From positions 1 through 22,745 of the forward strand of contig DDJQ01000153.1 of assembly GCA_002339125.1 (NCBI GenBank): DNA of 22,745 nucleotides, given 5' to 3'. The notes under the pieces are model-generated. The model was not told the DNA's origin. It did not search any database and worked only from the letters and a program-made list of their open reading frames with translations. The stretch comes from Alteromonadaceae bacterium UBA2620 (GTDB lineage: Bacteria; Pseudomonadota; Gammaproteobacteria; Enterobacterales; Alteromonadaceae). Both the position numbers and the translations under genes were made by a program. Shown here piece after piece: positions 1 to 7,173 of the stretch; position 1 is the first letter of the stretch; every line of letters starts with the position of its first letter.

Positions 1-77
1 TGGCGGAGCGGACGGGACTCGAACCCGCGACCCCCGGCGTGACAGGCCGGTATTCTAACCAACTGAACTACCGCTCC
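1..77 (-). tRNA. tRNA-Asp (anticodon GTC)
   Basis: The reverse complement folds as a complete 77-nt cloverleaf. It has a 7-bp acceptor stem GGAGCGG/CCGCTCC, discriminator G and an encoded CCA (positions 1-3). The T-arm carries GGTTCGAGTCC. The anticodon GTC (complement of 41-43) sits in the loop CTGTCAC, so it reads GAC/GAU codons. It is nearly identical to E. coli tRNA-Asp. The window starts exactly at its 3' end, so further tRNAs or rRNA genes of the same transcript could lie just outside. Confidence 0.97.
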
Positions 78-143
78 ACATTTTCAATCATTTCAGCAAG
101 TTACTTGGGTAAGTGCATTACCCTGTCCCTCACTGCGGCGCAG

Positions 144-172
144 ATGATACGTATTACCCCGAAAGGAGTCAA
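144..172 (-). promoter_or_regulatory. sigma-70 promoter of tRNA-Asp
   Basis: On the minus strand a -35 box TTGACT (167-172) is separated by exactly 17 bp from a -10 box TATCAT (144-149). A GC-rich discriminator (CTGCGCCGC) follows, which is typical of stringently controlled stable-RNA promoters. Transcription would begin near 137, leaving a leader of about 60 nt before the mature 5' end at 77. Stringent control is inferred from the discriminator only. Confidence 0.85.
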
Positions 173-263
173 CGGTTTTTTTCACGAAAATGTCATTCTT
201 TGGATCGTTTGCCTGATAATTCGCCACGTTGGCCGAAAAGCCAGCAAAACCGGCGCATGCAGG

Positions 264-1679
264 TTATTCTTTAGGCTTTTTAAACTTACCCAGCAGACCA
301 CCTAAGAAACCCGGCCTGGCCGCCTCGGCAGGTTTAACTGCGGCTTTCGCATCAGCCTTTGCTTTAGCTGGCTGTGCACTTCCCTTGCCTTTACGACGCT
401 TCAGGAAGATAACCACAACAGCACCGAGTAGCCCAACGCCAACAATACTGCCATTAACAATGATCAGCCACATCATCAGGGTGTCGTCGTCCATGCCCTC
501 TTCTTCTTCGCTGGTTACCTGCGGTTCGGGAATAACTTCATCAACGTTGTTGTCGGCGGCCGACTCGGTCACTTCAGGCTCGGGTAATTCAGGTTCAGCC
601 ACTAAAAAGGTGAACTCCGGCACATCTAGTATAAAATCCCGGCCGTTCACAGTTTTACCATATGCGGTCATTTTTACTCTGAAAATACCGTAGTCGTAGG
701 CAATGATTAGGTATTCGCGCACATCGCCTCCCAGCTCAGTGAGCGAGAAGTTACGCACGTCGGCGTTGGGGTAACGCACCTTGCCGTCTACCAGTAACGT
801 GTTAATGTCCACCAGGTCACGGTCTACATCGATCAGCAATTTGTGATAATCGTTCCCGCCGCCGTCGAGTTCTACGTCTATTTTAACCGGGTTAGGGTAA
901 AGTCTGAGTGGCGGGTCGACCTGTTCGCGGGTAAACATAGGCGTAGTGACCCGAAAAACTGGTTGCCACTCACCAGCCGGTACATTCAGATTAAACTGGC
1001 CGGTAAACACACCATCCAGAGGCGCCTCATCCATGCCTCTGCCATTATCTTCAAACGTGGCAATTTGCTGGTCGTCGGCACCGAAGTTATCGTAATTCGG
1101 GTTATTCGTACTCACCAGGTCAATGGTCAGCTCTACCACGTCACGAAACTGGCTGTAATCGATGGGCTTATCACCGTTGGTCAGGAAGGCCGTTTGTTTG
1201 AGAATTTCACCGGAAAATAAAATGGGTGGTAAGGGCTCAGCATGCAAGGCAATGTCAGAGAGCACCATCACGCGGCTGCCTTCAACAATTTGCCCCACCG
1301 CCTGCCACGGGCCGGGCACCGGATTTTTAATACTGATCATGTCGTAGGTATCAGAATCGAACCAGAAGATGTCCTCACCTTCTACCTGCGACTGGAATAT
1401 CTTGGAGCCATCCGGGCGAACCAGCACCACGGGTGCAGAGCCGAATTCCCGGAAGAATACCATGGTGACTTCCTTAACATTGTGATCGATACGAAAACGG
1501 TTTTGCAGCAGCTTAATACCATTTTCATAATCGTTACCAATCAGCGCAATGGGTGATTCACTCTCGGCTTGCTCAGCGGTAGCCTCAGGCGTTGGCTCAG
1601 CCCCCTGCTCTGCAGACTGCCGGGCACTGACCGTAAAGGCCAGTGCTACACTCAAGATTGTCAGTAATGCTCTGCTCAC
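264..1679 (-). CDS. TIGR03503-like membrane-anchored envelope protein, function unknown
   Basis: This 471-residue protein resembles the conserved hypothetical family TIGR03503 of marine gammaproteobacteria; I recognise the family type, not a function. An N-terminal hydrophobic signal peptide (about residues 1-19) is followed by a large, probably periplasmic beta-rich region. An acidic, Pro/Glu-rich linker (about 365-398) leads to one transmembrane helix (about 402-426). A Lys/Ala-rich cytoplasmic tail ends in KKPKE. The start is GTG at 1679: the same frame runs back only 11 sense codons to the TAA of dnaQ and contains no other usable start. It is 33 bp downstream of dnaQ and probably co-transcribed with it. 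The acidic linker plus basic tail suggest an envelope scaffold or anchoring protein, but that is a guess. Confidence 0.85.
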   Translation of the reverse strand: MSRALLTILSVALAFTVSARQSAEQGAEPTPEATAEQAESESPIALIGNDYENGIKLLQNRFRIDHNVKEVTMVFFREFGSAPVVLVRPDGSKIFQSQVEGEDIFWFDSDTYDMISIKNPVPGPWQAVGQIVEGSRVMVLSDIALHAEPLPPILFSGEILKQTAFLTNGDKPIDYSQFRDVVELTIDLVSTNNPNYDNFGADDQQIATFEDNGRGMDEAPLDGVFTGQFNLNVPAGEWQPVFRVTTPMFTREQVDPPLRLYPNPVKIDVELDGGGNDYHKLLIDVDRDLVDINTLLVDGKVRYPNADVRNFSLTELGGDVREYLIIAYDYGIFRVKMTAYGKTVNGRDFILDVPEFTFLVAEPELPEPEVTESAADNNVDEVIPEPQVTSEEEEGMDDDTLMMWLIIVNGSIVGVGLLGAVVVIFLKRRKGKGSAQPAKAKADAKAAVKPAEAARPGFLGGLLGKFKKPKE

Positions 1680-1712
1680 CCAATTAGCCCTGTGTTGGCA
1701 AAATTCACCGGT

Positions 1713-2405
1713 TTATTGGCGCCAGATTGGATTTTGTACCAGGTCAAGACGCGCCTCATGCTGTGTTAATTCATCGGCAGTAGCTTGAATAACCTTTAAT
1801 TTTTTTCCATTACGGGGAATTCGGCGGACCACCTCAGCACCACCAGAATTGGCCTGATTATTACCACTAAGATTCAGATCGGTCTGACCACCGGTCATCA
1901 TCAGATACACGTCGGCGAGGATCTCGGCATCCAGCAATGCACCGTGCAGTTCACGATGGCTGTTGTCGATACCATAACGCTTACACAGCGCATCCAGGTT
2001 GTTCTTTTGCCCGGGGTGCATATCACGGGCCAGTACCAGGGTATCCAGCACGCCGCAAATTTCTTTGGTTTTGACACTCGCTGTGGGGCCATGCATAGCG
2101 AATTCATGATCCATAAAGCCCACGTCGAAGGGCGCGTTATGAATAACTAACTGGCCGCCGCGGATAAACTCTATAAATTCACCGGCCACATCGGCAAATA
2201 CCGGCTTATCCGCCAGAAACTCGTTGGTAATACCGTGAACCTCAATGGCTTCCTGTTCAATTTCGCGCTTAGGGTTAATGTAAACATGAAAATGATTGCC
2301 GGTAAGACGGCGATTGATCACTTCCACACACCCTATTTCGATGATCCGGTGGCCTTCTTTTGGATTAATACCCGTTGTTTCCGTATCCAGTACAATTTGA
2401 CGCAT
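1713..2405 (-). CDS. dnaQ: DNA polymerase III epsilon subunit, 3'-5' proofreading exonuclease
   Basis: This 230-residue DEDDh exonuclease removes misinserted nucleotides during replication by Pol III. ExoI is DTE at D7/E9. ExoII is HNAPFDVGFMDHEF with D94. ExoIII is LHGALLDAE with H154 and D159. These match the E. coli catalytic set D12, E14, D103, H162, D167. After about residue 173 a Ser/Asn/Gly linker leads to the C-terminal segment that binds the polymerase alpha subunit (HEARLDLVQ is conserved). E. coli epsilon is 243 residues; the difference lies in the linker and ends. ATG at 2405 is preceded by a modest AAGAG ribosome-binding site. The gene diverges from rnhA, as in E. coli, and is followed in frame by the envelope-protein gene. 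Confidence 0.97.
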   Translation of the reverse strand: MRQIVLDTETTGINPKEGHRIIEIGCVEVINRRLTGNHFHVYINPKREIEQEAIEVHGITNEFLADKPVFADVAGEFIEFIRGGQLVIHNAPFDVGFMDHEFAMHGPTASVKTKEICGVLDTLVLARDMHPGQKNNLDALCKRYGIDNSHRELHGALLDAEILADVYLMMTGGQTDLNLSGNNQANSGGAEVVRRIPRNGKKLKVIQATADELTQHEARLDLVQNPIWRQ

Positions 2406-2436
2406 AAACCACTCTTATCTTATTGCTGATTGCGGT

Positions 2437-2445
2437 AGTATACCA
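2437..2445 (-). promoter_or_regulatory. extended -10 element, likely dnaQ promoter, overlapping the rnhA promoter region
   Basis: The minus strand carries TGGTATACT, an extended -10 (TGN-TATACT) about 32 nt upstream of the dnaQ ATG. No convincing -35 box is present, as is common with extended -10 promoters. The core is nearly symmetric, so the plus strand offers TAGTAT at 2436-2441 for rnhA. Overlapping divergent dnaQ/rnhA promoters are known from E. coli; here it is an inference from spacing. Confidence 0.45.
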
Positions 2446-2491
2446 AGCCACTGCCAAGTGACCACGCTTGAGGTTAAAAAAAGGAGAATCC

Positions 2492-2956
2492 GTGGCCCAA
2501 CAATCTGTGCATATTTATACCGACGGCTCTTGTTTAGGCAATCCCGGCCCTGGCGGCTATGGTGCAATCTTAATTTATGGCAAGCACCGAAAAGAGATCA
2601 GCGAAGGATTTACGCTAACCACTAATAACCGCATGGAACTGCTGGCCACCATTGAAGCGCTCAAATTACTGACTAAACCCTGCCAGGTGGAACTCACCAC
2701 CGATAGTCAGTACGTAAAGAACGGTATCAACCAGTGGATCCATAACTGGCGGCGCAATGGCTGGCGTACCAAAGATAAAAAGCCGGTAAAAAATGCCGAC
2801 CTGTGGCAGGCCCTCGATGAGGTGATCCAGCAACATGAAGTCAACTGGCACTGGGTAAAAGGTCACAGTGGCCACCCGGAAAACGAACGCTGCGATGATT
2901 TAGCCCGTAGCGCTGCCGAATCACCGACCAAAGAAGATACCGGTTATAACCCGTGA
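2492..2956 (+). CDS. rnhA: ribonuclease HI
   Basis: RNase HI cleaves the RNA strand of RNA-DNA hybrids (R-loops, primers). The 154-residue product aligns along its whole length with the 155-residue E. coli enzyme. Catalytic residues D11 (YTDGSCLGNPGPGG), E49 (NNRMEL), D71 (TTDSQYV), H125 (VKGHSGHPENERCD) and D135 are all present. The basic handle segment (WRRNGWRTKDKKPVKN) is intact. The frame can be extended to TTG at 2468, but AGGAG at 2482-2486 sits 5 nt before GTG at 2492, and that start gives the E. coli length, so GTG is chosen. The gene converges on yghU at a bidirectional terminator. Confidence 0.97.
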   Translation: MAQQSVHIYTDGSCLGNPGPGGYGAILIYGKHRKEISEGFTLTTNNRMELLATIEALKLLTKPCQVELTTDSQYVKNGINQWIHNWRRNGWRTKDKKPVKNADLWQALDEVIQQHEVNWHWVKGHSGHPENERCDDLARSAAESPTKEDTGYNP

Positions 2957-2959
2957 TCC

Positions 2960-2985
2960 AAAAAAGCGCCCGGTTCAGGGCGCTT
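2960..2985. terminator. bidirectional rho-independent terminator between rnhA and yghU
   Basis: The stem AAGCGCCC/GGGCGCTT has a 6-nt loop GGTTCA (arms 2964-2971 and 2978-2985) and a run of six A on its left. On the minus strand this gives a hairpin followed by TTTTTT 14 nt after the yghU stop. On the plus strand the hairpin lies 7 nt after the rnhA stop with a weaker T tract. Confidence 0.85.
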
Positions 2986-2998
2986 GATTTGAGGTATC

Positions 2999-3859
2999 TT
3001 AAGCCGGCTTATTAGCCAACACTTTATCAATATCCGCAGCCTCATGGCGCTCCCGAAGCTGCTCCCACTCCTCACCAAAGGTACGGTTAACAATGCGGCC
3101 ACGCTGCACCGCTTCACGAGCCTCAACCTGCCCGGCCCAGCGCCTAACATGTGTATAGGTGTGAACCTGCAGAAACTCAGCGGCGTTATACAGATAACCC
3201 AGCGCCAAACAGCCATACCAGGGCCAGATAGCCATATCAGCGATAGTGTATTCATCACCCGCCATATAGGTATTCTGCGCCAGATGCTTATCCAGCACAT
3301 CCAACTGACGTTTCGCTTCCATGGCAAAGCGATTAATCGGGTATTGCTGTTTTTCATCGGCATAGGCATAAAAATGGCCAAAGCCGCCACCTAAAAACGG
3401 TGCCGATCCCTGTGCCCAGAACAGCCAGTTTAAGGTTTGGGTTCTGGCCAGGCCTTCTGTTGGCAGGAACTTCCCAAACTTCTCTGCCAGATAAACCAAA
3501 ATCGACGCCGATTCAAACACGTTAACCTCGTTTTCACCGGACTTGTCCACCAGCGCAGGAATTTTGGAATTCGGATTCACCGCTACAAAGCCCGATGAAA
3601 ACTGATCGGACTCACCAATGTTTATCAGAAAAGCATCATACTCTGCCGCAGTTACCCCGGCCGCCAGTAGCTCTTCCAGCATGATAGTGACTTTCTGGCC
3701 ATTGGGTGTACCTAGCGAGTAAAGCTGCAGCGGATGTTCGCCTACCGGTAGTTCCCGCTCAAAACGGGCACCGGATTCCGGGCTGTTGATGTTCGCCCAC
3801 TTATTGCCACCGGCTGCGTCATTTACCCAGACCTTAGGCGGGACATATTGTTCACTCAT
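2999..3859 (-). CDS. yghU: glutathione-dependent disulfide-bond oxidoreductase, YghU family GST
   Basis: This 286-residue Nu-class glutathione transferase-like protein is co-linear with E. coli YghU (288 residues). YghU binds two glutathione molecules and reduces disulfide bonds and peroxides rather than conjugating substrates. The thioredoxin-fold active region YSLGTPNGQKV places T51/N53 where the family has its glutathione-contacting Thr-Asn in place of a catalytic Tyr, Ser or Cys. NPNSKIPAL (cis-Pro loop) and FESASIL (gamma-glutamyl binding) follow. The all-alpha domain includes FLGGGFGHFY and the hallmark GDEYTIADMAIWPW. ATG at 3859 has AGGAGA 4 nt upstream. It lies 68 bp after the quinone oxidoreductase gene; no clear promoter is visible between them, so shared transcription is possible. 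The product is presumed cytoplasmic. Confidence 0.95.
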   Translation of the reverse strand: MSEQYVPPKVWVNDAAGGNKWANINSPESGARFERELPVGEHPLQLYSLGTPNGQKVTIMLEELLAAGVTAAEYDAFLINIGESDQFSSGFVAVNPNSKIPALVDKSGENEVNVFESASILVYLAEKFGKFLPTEGLARTQTLNWLFWAQGSAPFLGGGFGHFYAYADEKQQYPINRFAMEAKRQLDVLDKHLAQNTYMAGDEYTIADMAIWPWYGCLALGYLYNAAEFLQVHTYTHVRRWAGQVEAREAVQRGRIVNRTFGEEWEQLRERHEAADIDKVLANKPA

Positions 3860-3927
3860 AACGTCTCCTGAAAATTCACATTAAGCTCGAAGTCGCAGGC
3901 ACCTGAATAACCAGTCTCAGCGCTGAA

Positions 3928-4917
3928 CTACCAGCTGATGATAACCTTACCACTGGTGTTGTTATTCAGCACCTGCTGATGCGCCTGCTCGACTTCATTC
4001 ACTGTATAGACCGTATCTAGCGGCACTTTTAATTCACCGGTACTAAAAGCCGGCAAACAATCACGGCTGAAAGCTTCTGTCAGTCGCGCTTTATAATCAT
4101 TGTCGCGACTTCGCAAGGTGGTGCCGCGCACACTGGCTCGTTTACCTAATAACAGCGCCATATCAAGTTTGTCGGCAAAGCGTCCGGCCATCATGGCCAG
4201 GTACACCACTGAGCCATCAGTGGCTAGCACTTTAAGATTCCGGTTCAGGTAATCGCCAGCCACCATGTCCAGCACCATATTAACGCCCTCAGGCCAGTGC
4301 GCTTTGAGTTCAGCCACAAAATCTTGCTGCTTATAGTTCACCAGTAATTCGGCCCCGGCCGCTTCACAAACGGCCAGCTTTTGTGCTGACGAAGCCGTAG
4401 TCGCCGTGCTGATATTCCACAGCTTACACAGTTGCAAGGCAGCAAGCCCTACTCCGCTGGCGCCCGCGTGTATCAAGGCTTTTTGCCCATTGTCTATCTG
4501 CCCTACCCAGCGCAGCGCCTGATAAGCGGTTAAAAACACTTCACTTAAACCGGCCGCTTCGGCATCGGACAGCGCTTCGGGTACAGCCATCAGGTGGCTC
4601 GCTTCAATAGCCACATATTCAGCGTAACCACCACCTGAGACAATGGCGCATACCCGCTGCCCGGGCTGCCAGTCTGTTACTTCCTCGCCAACTGATTCAA
4701 TAACCCCGCTCACCTCCAGCCCCAAAATCGGGCTTTCTCCTTTGGGCGGCGGATAATGCCCTGCGCGCTGCAATAAATCGGCGCGATTAACCGCAAACGC
4801 GGCTACTTTAACCAGCACCTGAGTTGTTGTAGGAACAGGTAACTCAGTGGTTTGCAACGACAAACCCGACTCCATGTTACCTTCGGTATGTTGAATAAAT
4901 TGCATGAAAACACTCAT
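3928..4917 (-). CDS. NAD(P)H:quinone oxidoreductase, zinc-free MDR superfamily (PIG3-like)
   Basis: This 329-residue medium-chain dehydrogenase/reductase belongs to the zinc-independent quinone oxidoreductase branch (TIGR02824/PIG3-like). It probably reduces quinones with NADPH in the cytoplasm. The N-terminal GroES-like domain has the branch signature VNRADLLQRAGHYPPP and LGLEVSG. The Rossmann loop AGASGVGLAA (151-160) binds the dinucleotide. The C-terminal part shows the family's RGTTLRSR and SGKVIISW motifs. Zinc ligands are absent. ATG at 4917 overlaps the GNAT gene's TGA in the sequence ATGA (4914-4917), which points to translational coupling; Met5 is an alternative start. The exact substrate cannot be read from sequence. 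Confidence 0.9.
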   Translation of the reverse strand: MSVFMQFIQHTEGNMESGLSLQTTELPVPTTTQVLVKVAAFAVNRADLLQRAGHYPPPKGESPILGLEVSGVIESVGEEVTDWQPGQRVCAIVSGGGYAEYVAIEASHLMAVPEALSDAEAAGLSEVFLTAYQALRWVGQIDNGQKALIHAGASGVGLAALQLCKLWNISTATTASSAQKLAVCEAAGAELLVNYKQQDFVAELKAHWPEGVNMVLDMVAGDYLNRNLKVLATDGSVVYLAMMAGRFADKLDMALLLGKRASVRGTTLRSRDNDYKARLTEAFSRDCLPAFSTGELKVPLDTVYTVNEVEQAHQQVLNNNTSGKVIISW

Positions 4918-5345
4918 TGTTGATAAATATCCGGCTGCCAGATTTGCATTAACGGACTGGCGTCTTCCACCGGTGAAAAGCCGTATTTTTTGTATAAACC
5001 ATGGGCGTCTTTGGTGGCCAGTATAAATCGTCTGAGCCCTTGTAAATCAGGATGAGCAACTACCGCATCGAGTATTTCACGGCTTACGCCGCGACCGCGC
5101 CACTCAGGAAGTACAAATACATCTGACAGATAACCAAAAGTGGCTTTGTCGGTGACCATGCGGGCAAAGCCTACGGTGTTTTGCTGCGCATCGAGGGCTG
5201 CAAAACACAGCGAGTTTTCCAGTGCTTTATGTAATGTTGCCACCGGGATGTTTTTCGCCCAGTAACTGTTACGGATAAACTCATGAATAGTTTGAAAATC
5301 CATTTCATGTAAATGATTGGTGATAGTAACGGCAGAAGCAGACAT
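4914..5345 (-). CDS. GNAT-family N-acetyltransferase
   Basis: This 143-residue single-domain GNAT protein transfers an acetyl group from acetyl-CoA to an unknown amine substrate. The beta4/alpha3 pyrophosphate-binding loop is visible as LPEWRGRGVSREIL (79-92), preceded by the acceptor-side strand GYLSDVFV. The C-terminal motif B contains GLYKKYGF (116-123), typical of the family. The frame extends to ATG at 5390, but ATG at 5345 has AGGA 6 nt upstream and starts where the domain starts, so it is preferred. The stop overlaps the next gene's start by 4 nt. Its partner genes (a quinone reductase and a glutathione enzyme) hint at stress or detoxification but do not fix a substrate. Confidence 0.88.
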   Translation of the reverse strand: MSASAVTITNHLHEMDFQTIHEFIRNSYWAKNIPVATLHKALENSLCFAALDAQQNTVGFARMVTDKATFGYLSDVFVLPEWRGRGVSREILDAVVAHPDLQGLRRFILATKDAHGLYKKYGFSPVEDASPLMQIWQPDIYQQ

Positions 5346-5437
5346 AGCCAGTCCTGTGGCAACTAAACCGGACCGTGCAGTGAACGGCAATAACCAGTAT
5401 ACTGCGCGCCGGTCGAATTTAAGAAGAATGTCAGAGT

Positions 5438-6625
5438 ATGCCTGCTACCGTTATATTACAAGAAGGTCGCGAGAAATCGCTTAAACGTCACCACCCCTGG
5501 GTATTCGATGGTGCAGTGGCTAATGTAAAAGGTCGCTGCCGCAGCGGTGATACGGTAGACGTAGTGGCCGCTGACGGTTCATGGTTGGGCCGTGGCGCCT
5601 ATTCCCCGGCTTCCCAGATCCGTGTGCGTATCTGGACATTCGACCAGCAGGAAGTCATTGATAACGCGTTTTTTCTGCGCCGTATCGAGCAGGCCTGGCA
5701 GCTCCGCCAGCGCCTTATGCAACAGGCAAATACCAATGCCTGTCGGCTGATTGCGGCAGAGTCCGACGGTTTACCCGGCGTTACCATTGATTTGTATAAC
5801 AACCTGGCCGTGCTGCAGTTGCTGAGTGCGGGTGCCGATAAACATCGCAGTAAGATTGTCTGGGCATTACAAAAGTTGTTGCCTGACGTGGCAATCTTTG
5901 AACGCAGCGATGTGGATGTAAGAAGTAAGGAAGGGCTTGAGCCGCTTATTCAGCCCCTGCACGGCGACATTCCTGATGAAGTAGAAATTGTTGAGCACGG
6001 CGTAAAAATCCTGGTAAACCCGCATACCGGTCATAAAACCGGCTTTTATCTCGACCAGCGCGAAAACCGTTTAGCCGCCAGTCGCTATGCGGATCAGGCC
6101 AGCGTACTGAACTGTTTTAGTTATACCGGCACCTTTGCCTGTTACGCCCTTAATGGCGGCGCCTCACACGTGACCAACGTAGACGTGTCACAACCGGCAC
6201 TCGATATGGCCAGCCGTCATATCGAGCTCAATGGTTTTGCCCCCGAGCGGTGTAGCCAGGTAAAGGGCGATGTTTTTGAGGTGCTGCGCAATTACCATAA
6301 TCAGCAACAGCAATTTGATATGGTGATCCTCGACCCGCCTAAGTTTGTCGACAGCAAAGCGTCGCTTAAACGGGCCTGCCGCGGTTACAAGGATATCAAC
6401 ATGTACGGCATTCATGCGGTTAAACCCGGCGGTATTTTGCTGACGTTCAGCTGTTCGGGCTTAATGGAGCAGTCGCTGTTTCAGAAAATTGTTGCAGATG
6501 CGGCACTGGATGCCGGTCGACGGGTGCAGATACTGGAGCATTTGTCGCAGGCGCCCGATCATCCGGTTGGTCTGAATTATCCGGAAGGCTATTACCTGAA
6601 AGGGTTAGTTTGTGTGGTTTTGTAG
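5438..6625 (+). CDS. rlmI: 23S rRNA (cytosine-1962-C5)-methyltransferase
   Basis: RlmI uses S-adenosylmethionine to methylate C1962 of 23S rRNA. The 395-residue product matches E. coli RlmI (396) end to end. An N-terminal PUA domain (about 1-75; REKSLKRHHPWVFDGAV, YSPASQIRVRIW) is followed by a short linker domain. The Rossmann methyltransferase domain (about 190-395) has SAM-binding LNCFSYTGTFACYAL (224-238), the acidic VDVS (248-251), motif IV DPPKF (299-303) and motif VI FSCSG with the presumed nucleophilic C339. ATG at 5438 has only a weak ribosome-binding site but gives the expected N terminus. The gene diverges from the GNAT gene. The AGTATACT at 5396-5403 could supply -10 boxes in both directions. 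Confidence 0.96.
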   Translation: MPATVILQEGREKSLKRHHPWVFDGAVANVKGRCRSGDTVDVVAADGSWLGRGAYSPASQIRVRIWTFDQQEVIDNAFFLRRIEQAWQLRQRLMQQANTNACRLIAAESDGLPGVTIDLYNNLAVLQLLSAGADKHRSKIVWALQKLLPDVAIFERSDVDVRSKEGLEPLIQPLHGDIPDEVEIVEHGVKILVNPHTGHKTGFYLDQRENRLAASRYADQASVLNCFSYTGTFACYALNGGASHVTNVDVSQPALDMASRHIELNGFAPERCSQVKGDVFEVLRNYHNQQQQFDMVILDPPKFVDSKASLKRACRGYKDINMYGIHAVKPGGILLTFSCSGLMEQSLFQKIVADAALDAGRRVQILEHLSQAPDHPVGLNYPEGYYLKGLVCVVL

Positions 6626-6657
6626 CAGATAAGCATTAAAAGAAGCATACGAATACC

Positions 6658-6682
6658 AGCGCTGCCCGCCAGAGGTAGCGCT
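6658..6682. terminator. hairpin between convergent rlmI and PilZ genes, possible terminator
   Basis: AGCGCTGCC (6658-6666) pairs with GGTAGCGCT (6674-6682) around a 7-nt loop, giving 9 bp with one G-U wobble. It sits in the 75-bp convergent gap, where a terminator is expected, but there is no T run on either side, so it is not a classical rho-independent terminator. Confidence 0.35.
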
Positions 6683-6700
6683 TAACCAGATCATCGTAAC

Positions 6701-7003
6701 TTATTTCATCTCAGAAATTTCAACACCCACAATACAACTGCTATCAGACTCGGGTACGCAACGCACCACTTTAGCCACCGCAGATAATGACGGTATTTGT
6801 GAACTGGTTGAATCGATGCTAACGCTTACCTGCGTGCCGACTTCAATTGATGGCTCATCAACTTCCAACGACATACCGGTTGCACTGATGTCCTTACACA
6901 CCGCCTGAAGCGTCCGGCTCGACTCATCATCGATTATTTGTAACTGACACGGAGAGTTAACCATCATCCTGAAAAAGTTGCGTTTATCATCGTATCCTAA
7001 CAT
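6701..7003 (-). CDS. stand-alone PilZ-domain protein, probable c-di-GMP effector
   Basis: This 100-residue protein consists of one PilZ domain. The c-di-GMP-binding signature is intact: the N-terminal arginine motif KRNFFR (R8 and R12, RxxxR) and DISATGM (D38xSxxG43, the D/NxSxxG motif). A run of beta strands follows, ending VGVEISEMK. Such proteins change partner or target activity on binding cyclic di-GMP, often in motility, adhesion or biofilm control; no partner can be named here. ATG at 7003 has GGAG upstream at a slightly long 10-nt spacing. A very strong promoter lies upstream, so the gene is probably monocistronic and well expressed. A degenerate-GGDEF protein is encoded about 10 kb away, but no direct link is shown. 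Confidence 0.9.
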   Translation of the reverse strand: MLGYDDKRNFFRMMVNSPCQLQIIDDESSRTLQAVCKDISATGMSLEVDEPSIEVGTQVSVSIDSTSSQIPSLSAVAKVVRCVPESDSSCIVGVEISEMK

Positions 7004-7039
7004 TTACTTACTTCTCCTCTCACCTCAACTGCAAATGGG

Positions 7040-7055
7040 AAGGCAAAACTGCCTT
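7040..7055 (-). promoter_or_regulatory. stem-loop in the 5' leader of the PilZ gene
   Basis: AAGGCA-GTTT-TGCCTT on the minus strand gives a 6-bp stem with a 4-nt loop, about 6-21 nt after the predicted transcription start and about 36 nt before the ATG. It may stabilise the 5' end of the mRNA; any regulatory role is inference. Confidence 0.4.
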
Positions 7056-7067
7056 ACTACTAACAAG

Positions 7068-7096
7068 TTTATAGGGTGACATCCGTGAGTTGTCAA
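7068..7096 (-). promoter_or_regulatory. near-consensus sigma-70 promoter of the PilZ gene
   Basis: On the minus strand a perfect -35 TTGACA (7091-7096), a 17-bp spacer and a -10 TATAAA (7068-7073) predict a start near 7061 and a 5' leader of about 58 nt. This and the tRNA-Asp promoter are the best promoter matches in the window. Confidence 0.87.
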
Positions 7097-7130
7097 TGTA
7101 ATTTCAGGCCAGCCCCGGGGGTTAAGTTTA

Positions 7131-7144
7131 AAATAACGTTATTT
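7131..7144. repeat. 14-bp perfect palindrome upstream of the PilZ promoter
   Basis: AAATAACGTTATTT reads identically on both strands. It lies 35 bp upstream of the PilZ -35 box and 30 bp after the hrpA stop. It could be a regulator-binding site for the PilZ promoter; no known operator is assigned. Confidence 0.4.
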
Positions 7145-7173
7145 GTTGGTTTCTATGCCACTCAGAAAGATTT

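Noticed and set aside
1..263. Genomic-island attachment at tRNA-Asp
   Set aside because: The tRNA 3' end is at the window edge, no integrase is seen, and the genes on its 5' side are ordinary core genes.
2468..2491. TTG upstream start for rnhA
   Set aside because: The GTG at 2492 has a well-placed AGGAG and gives the standard RNase HI N terminus.
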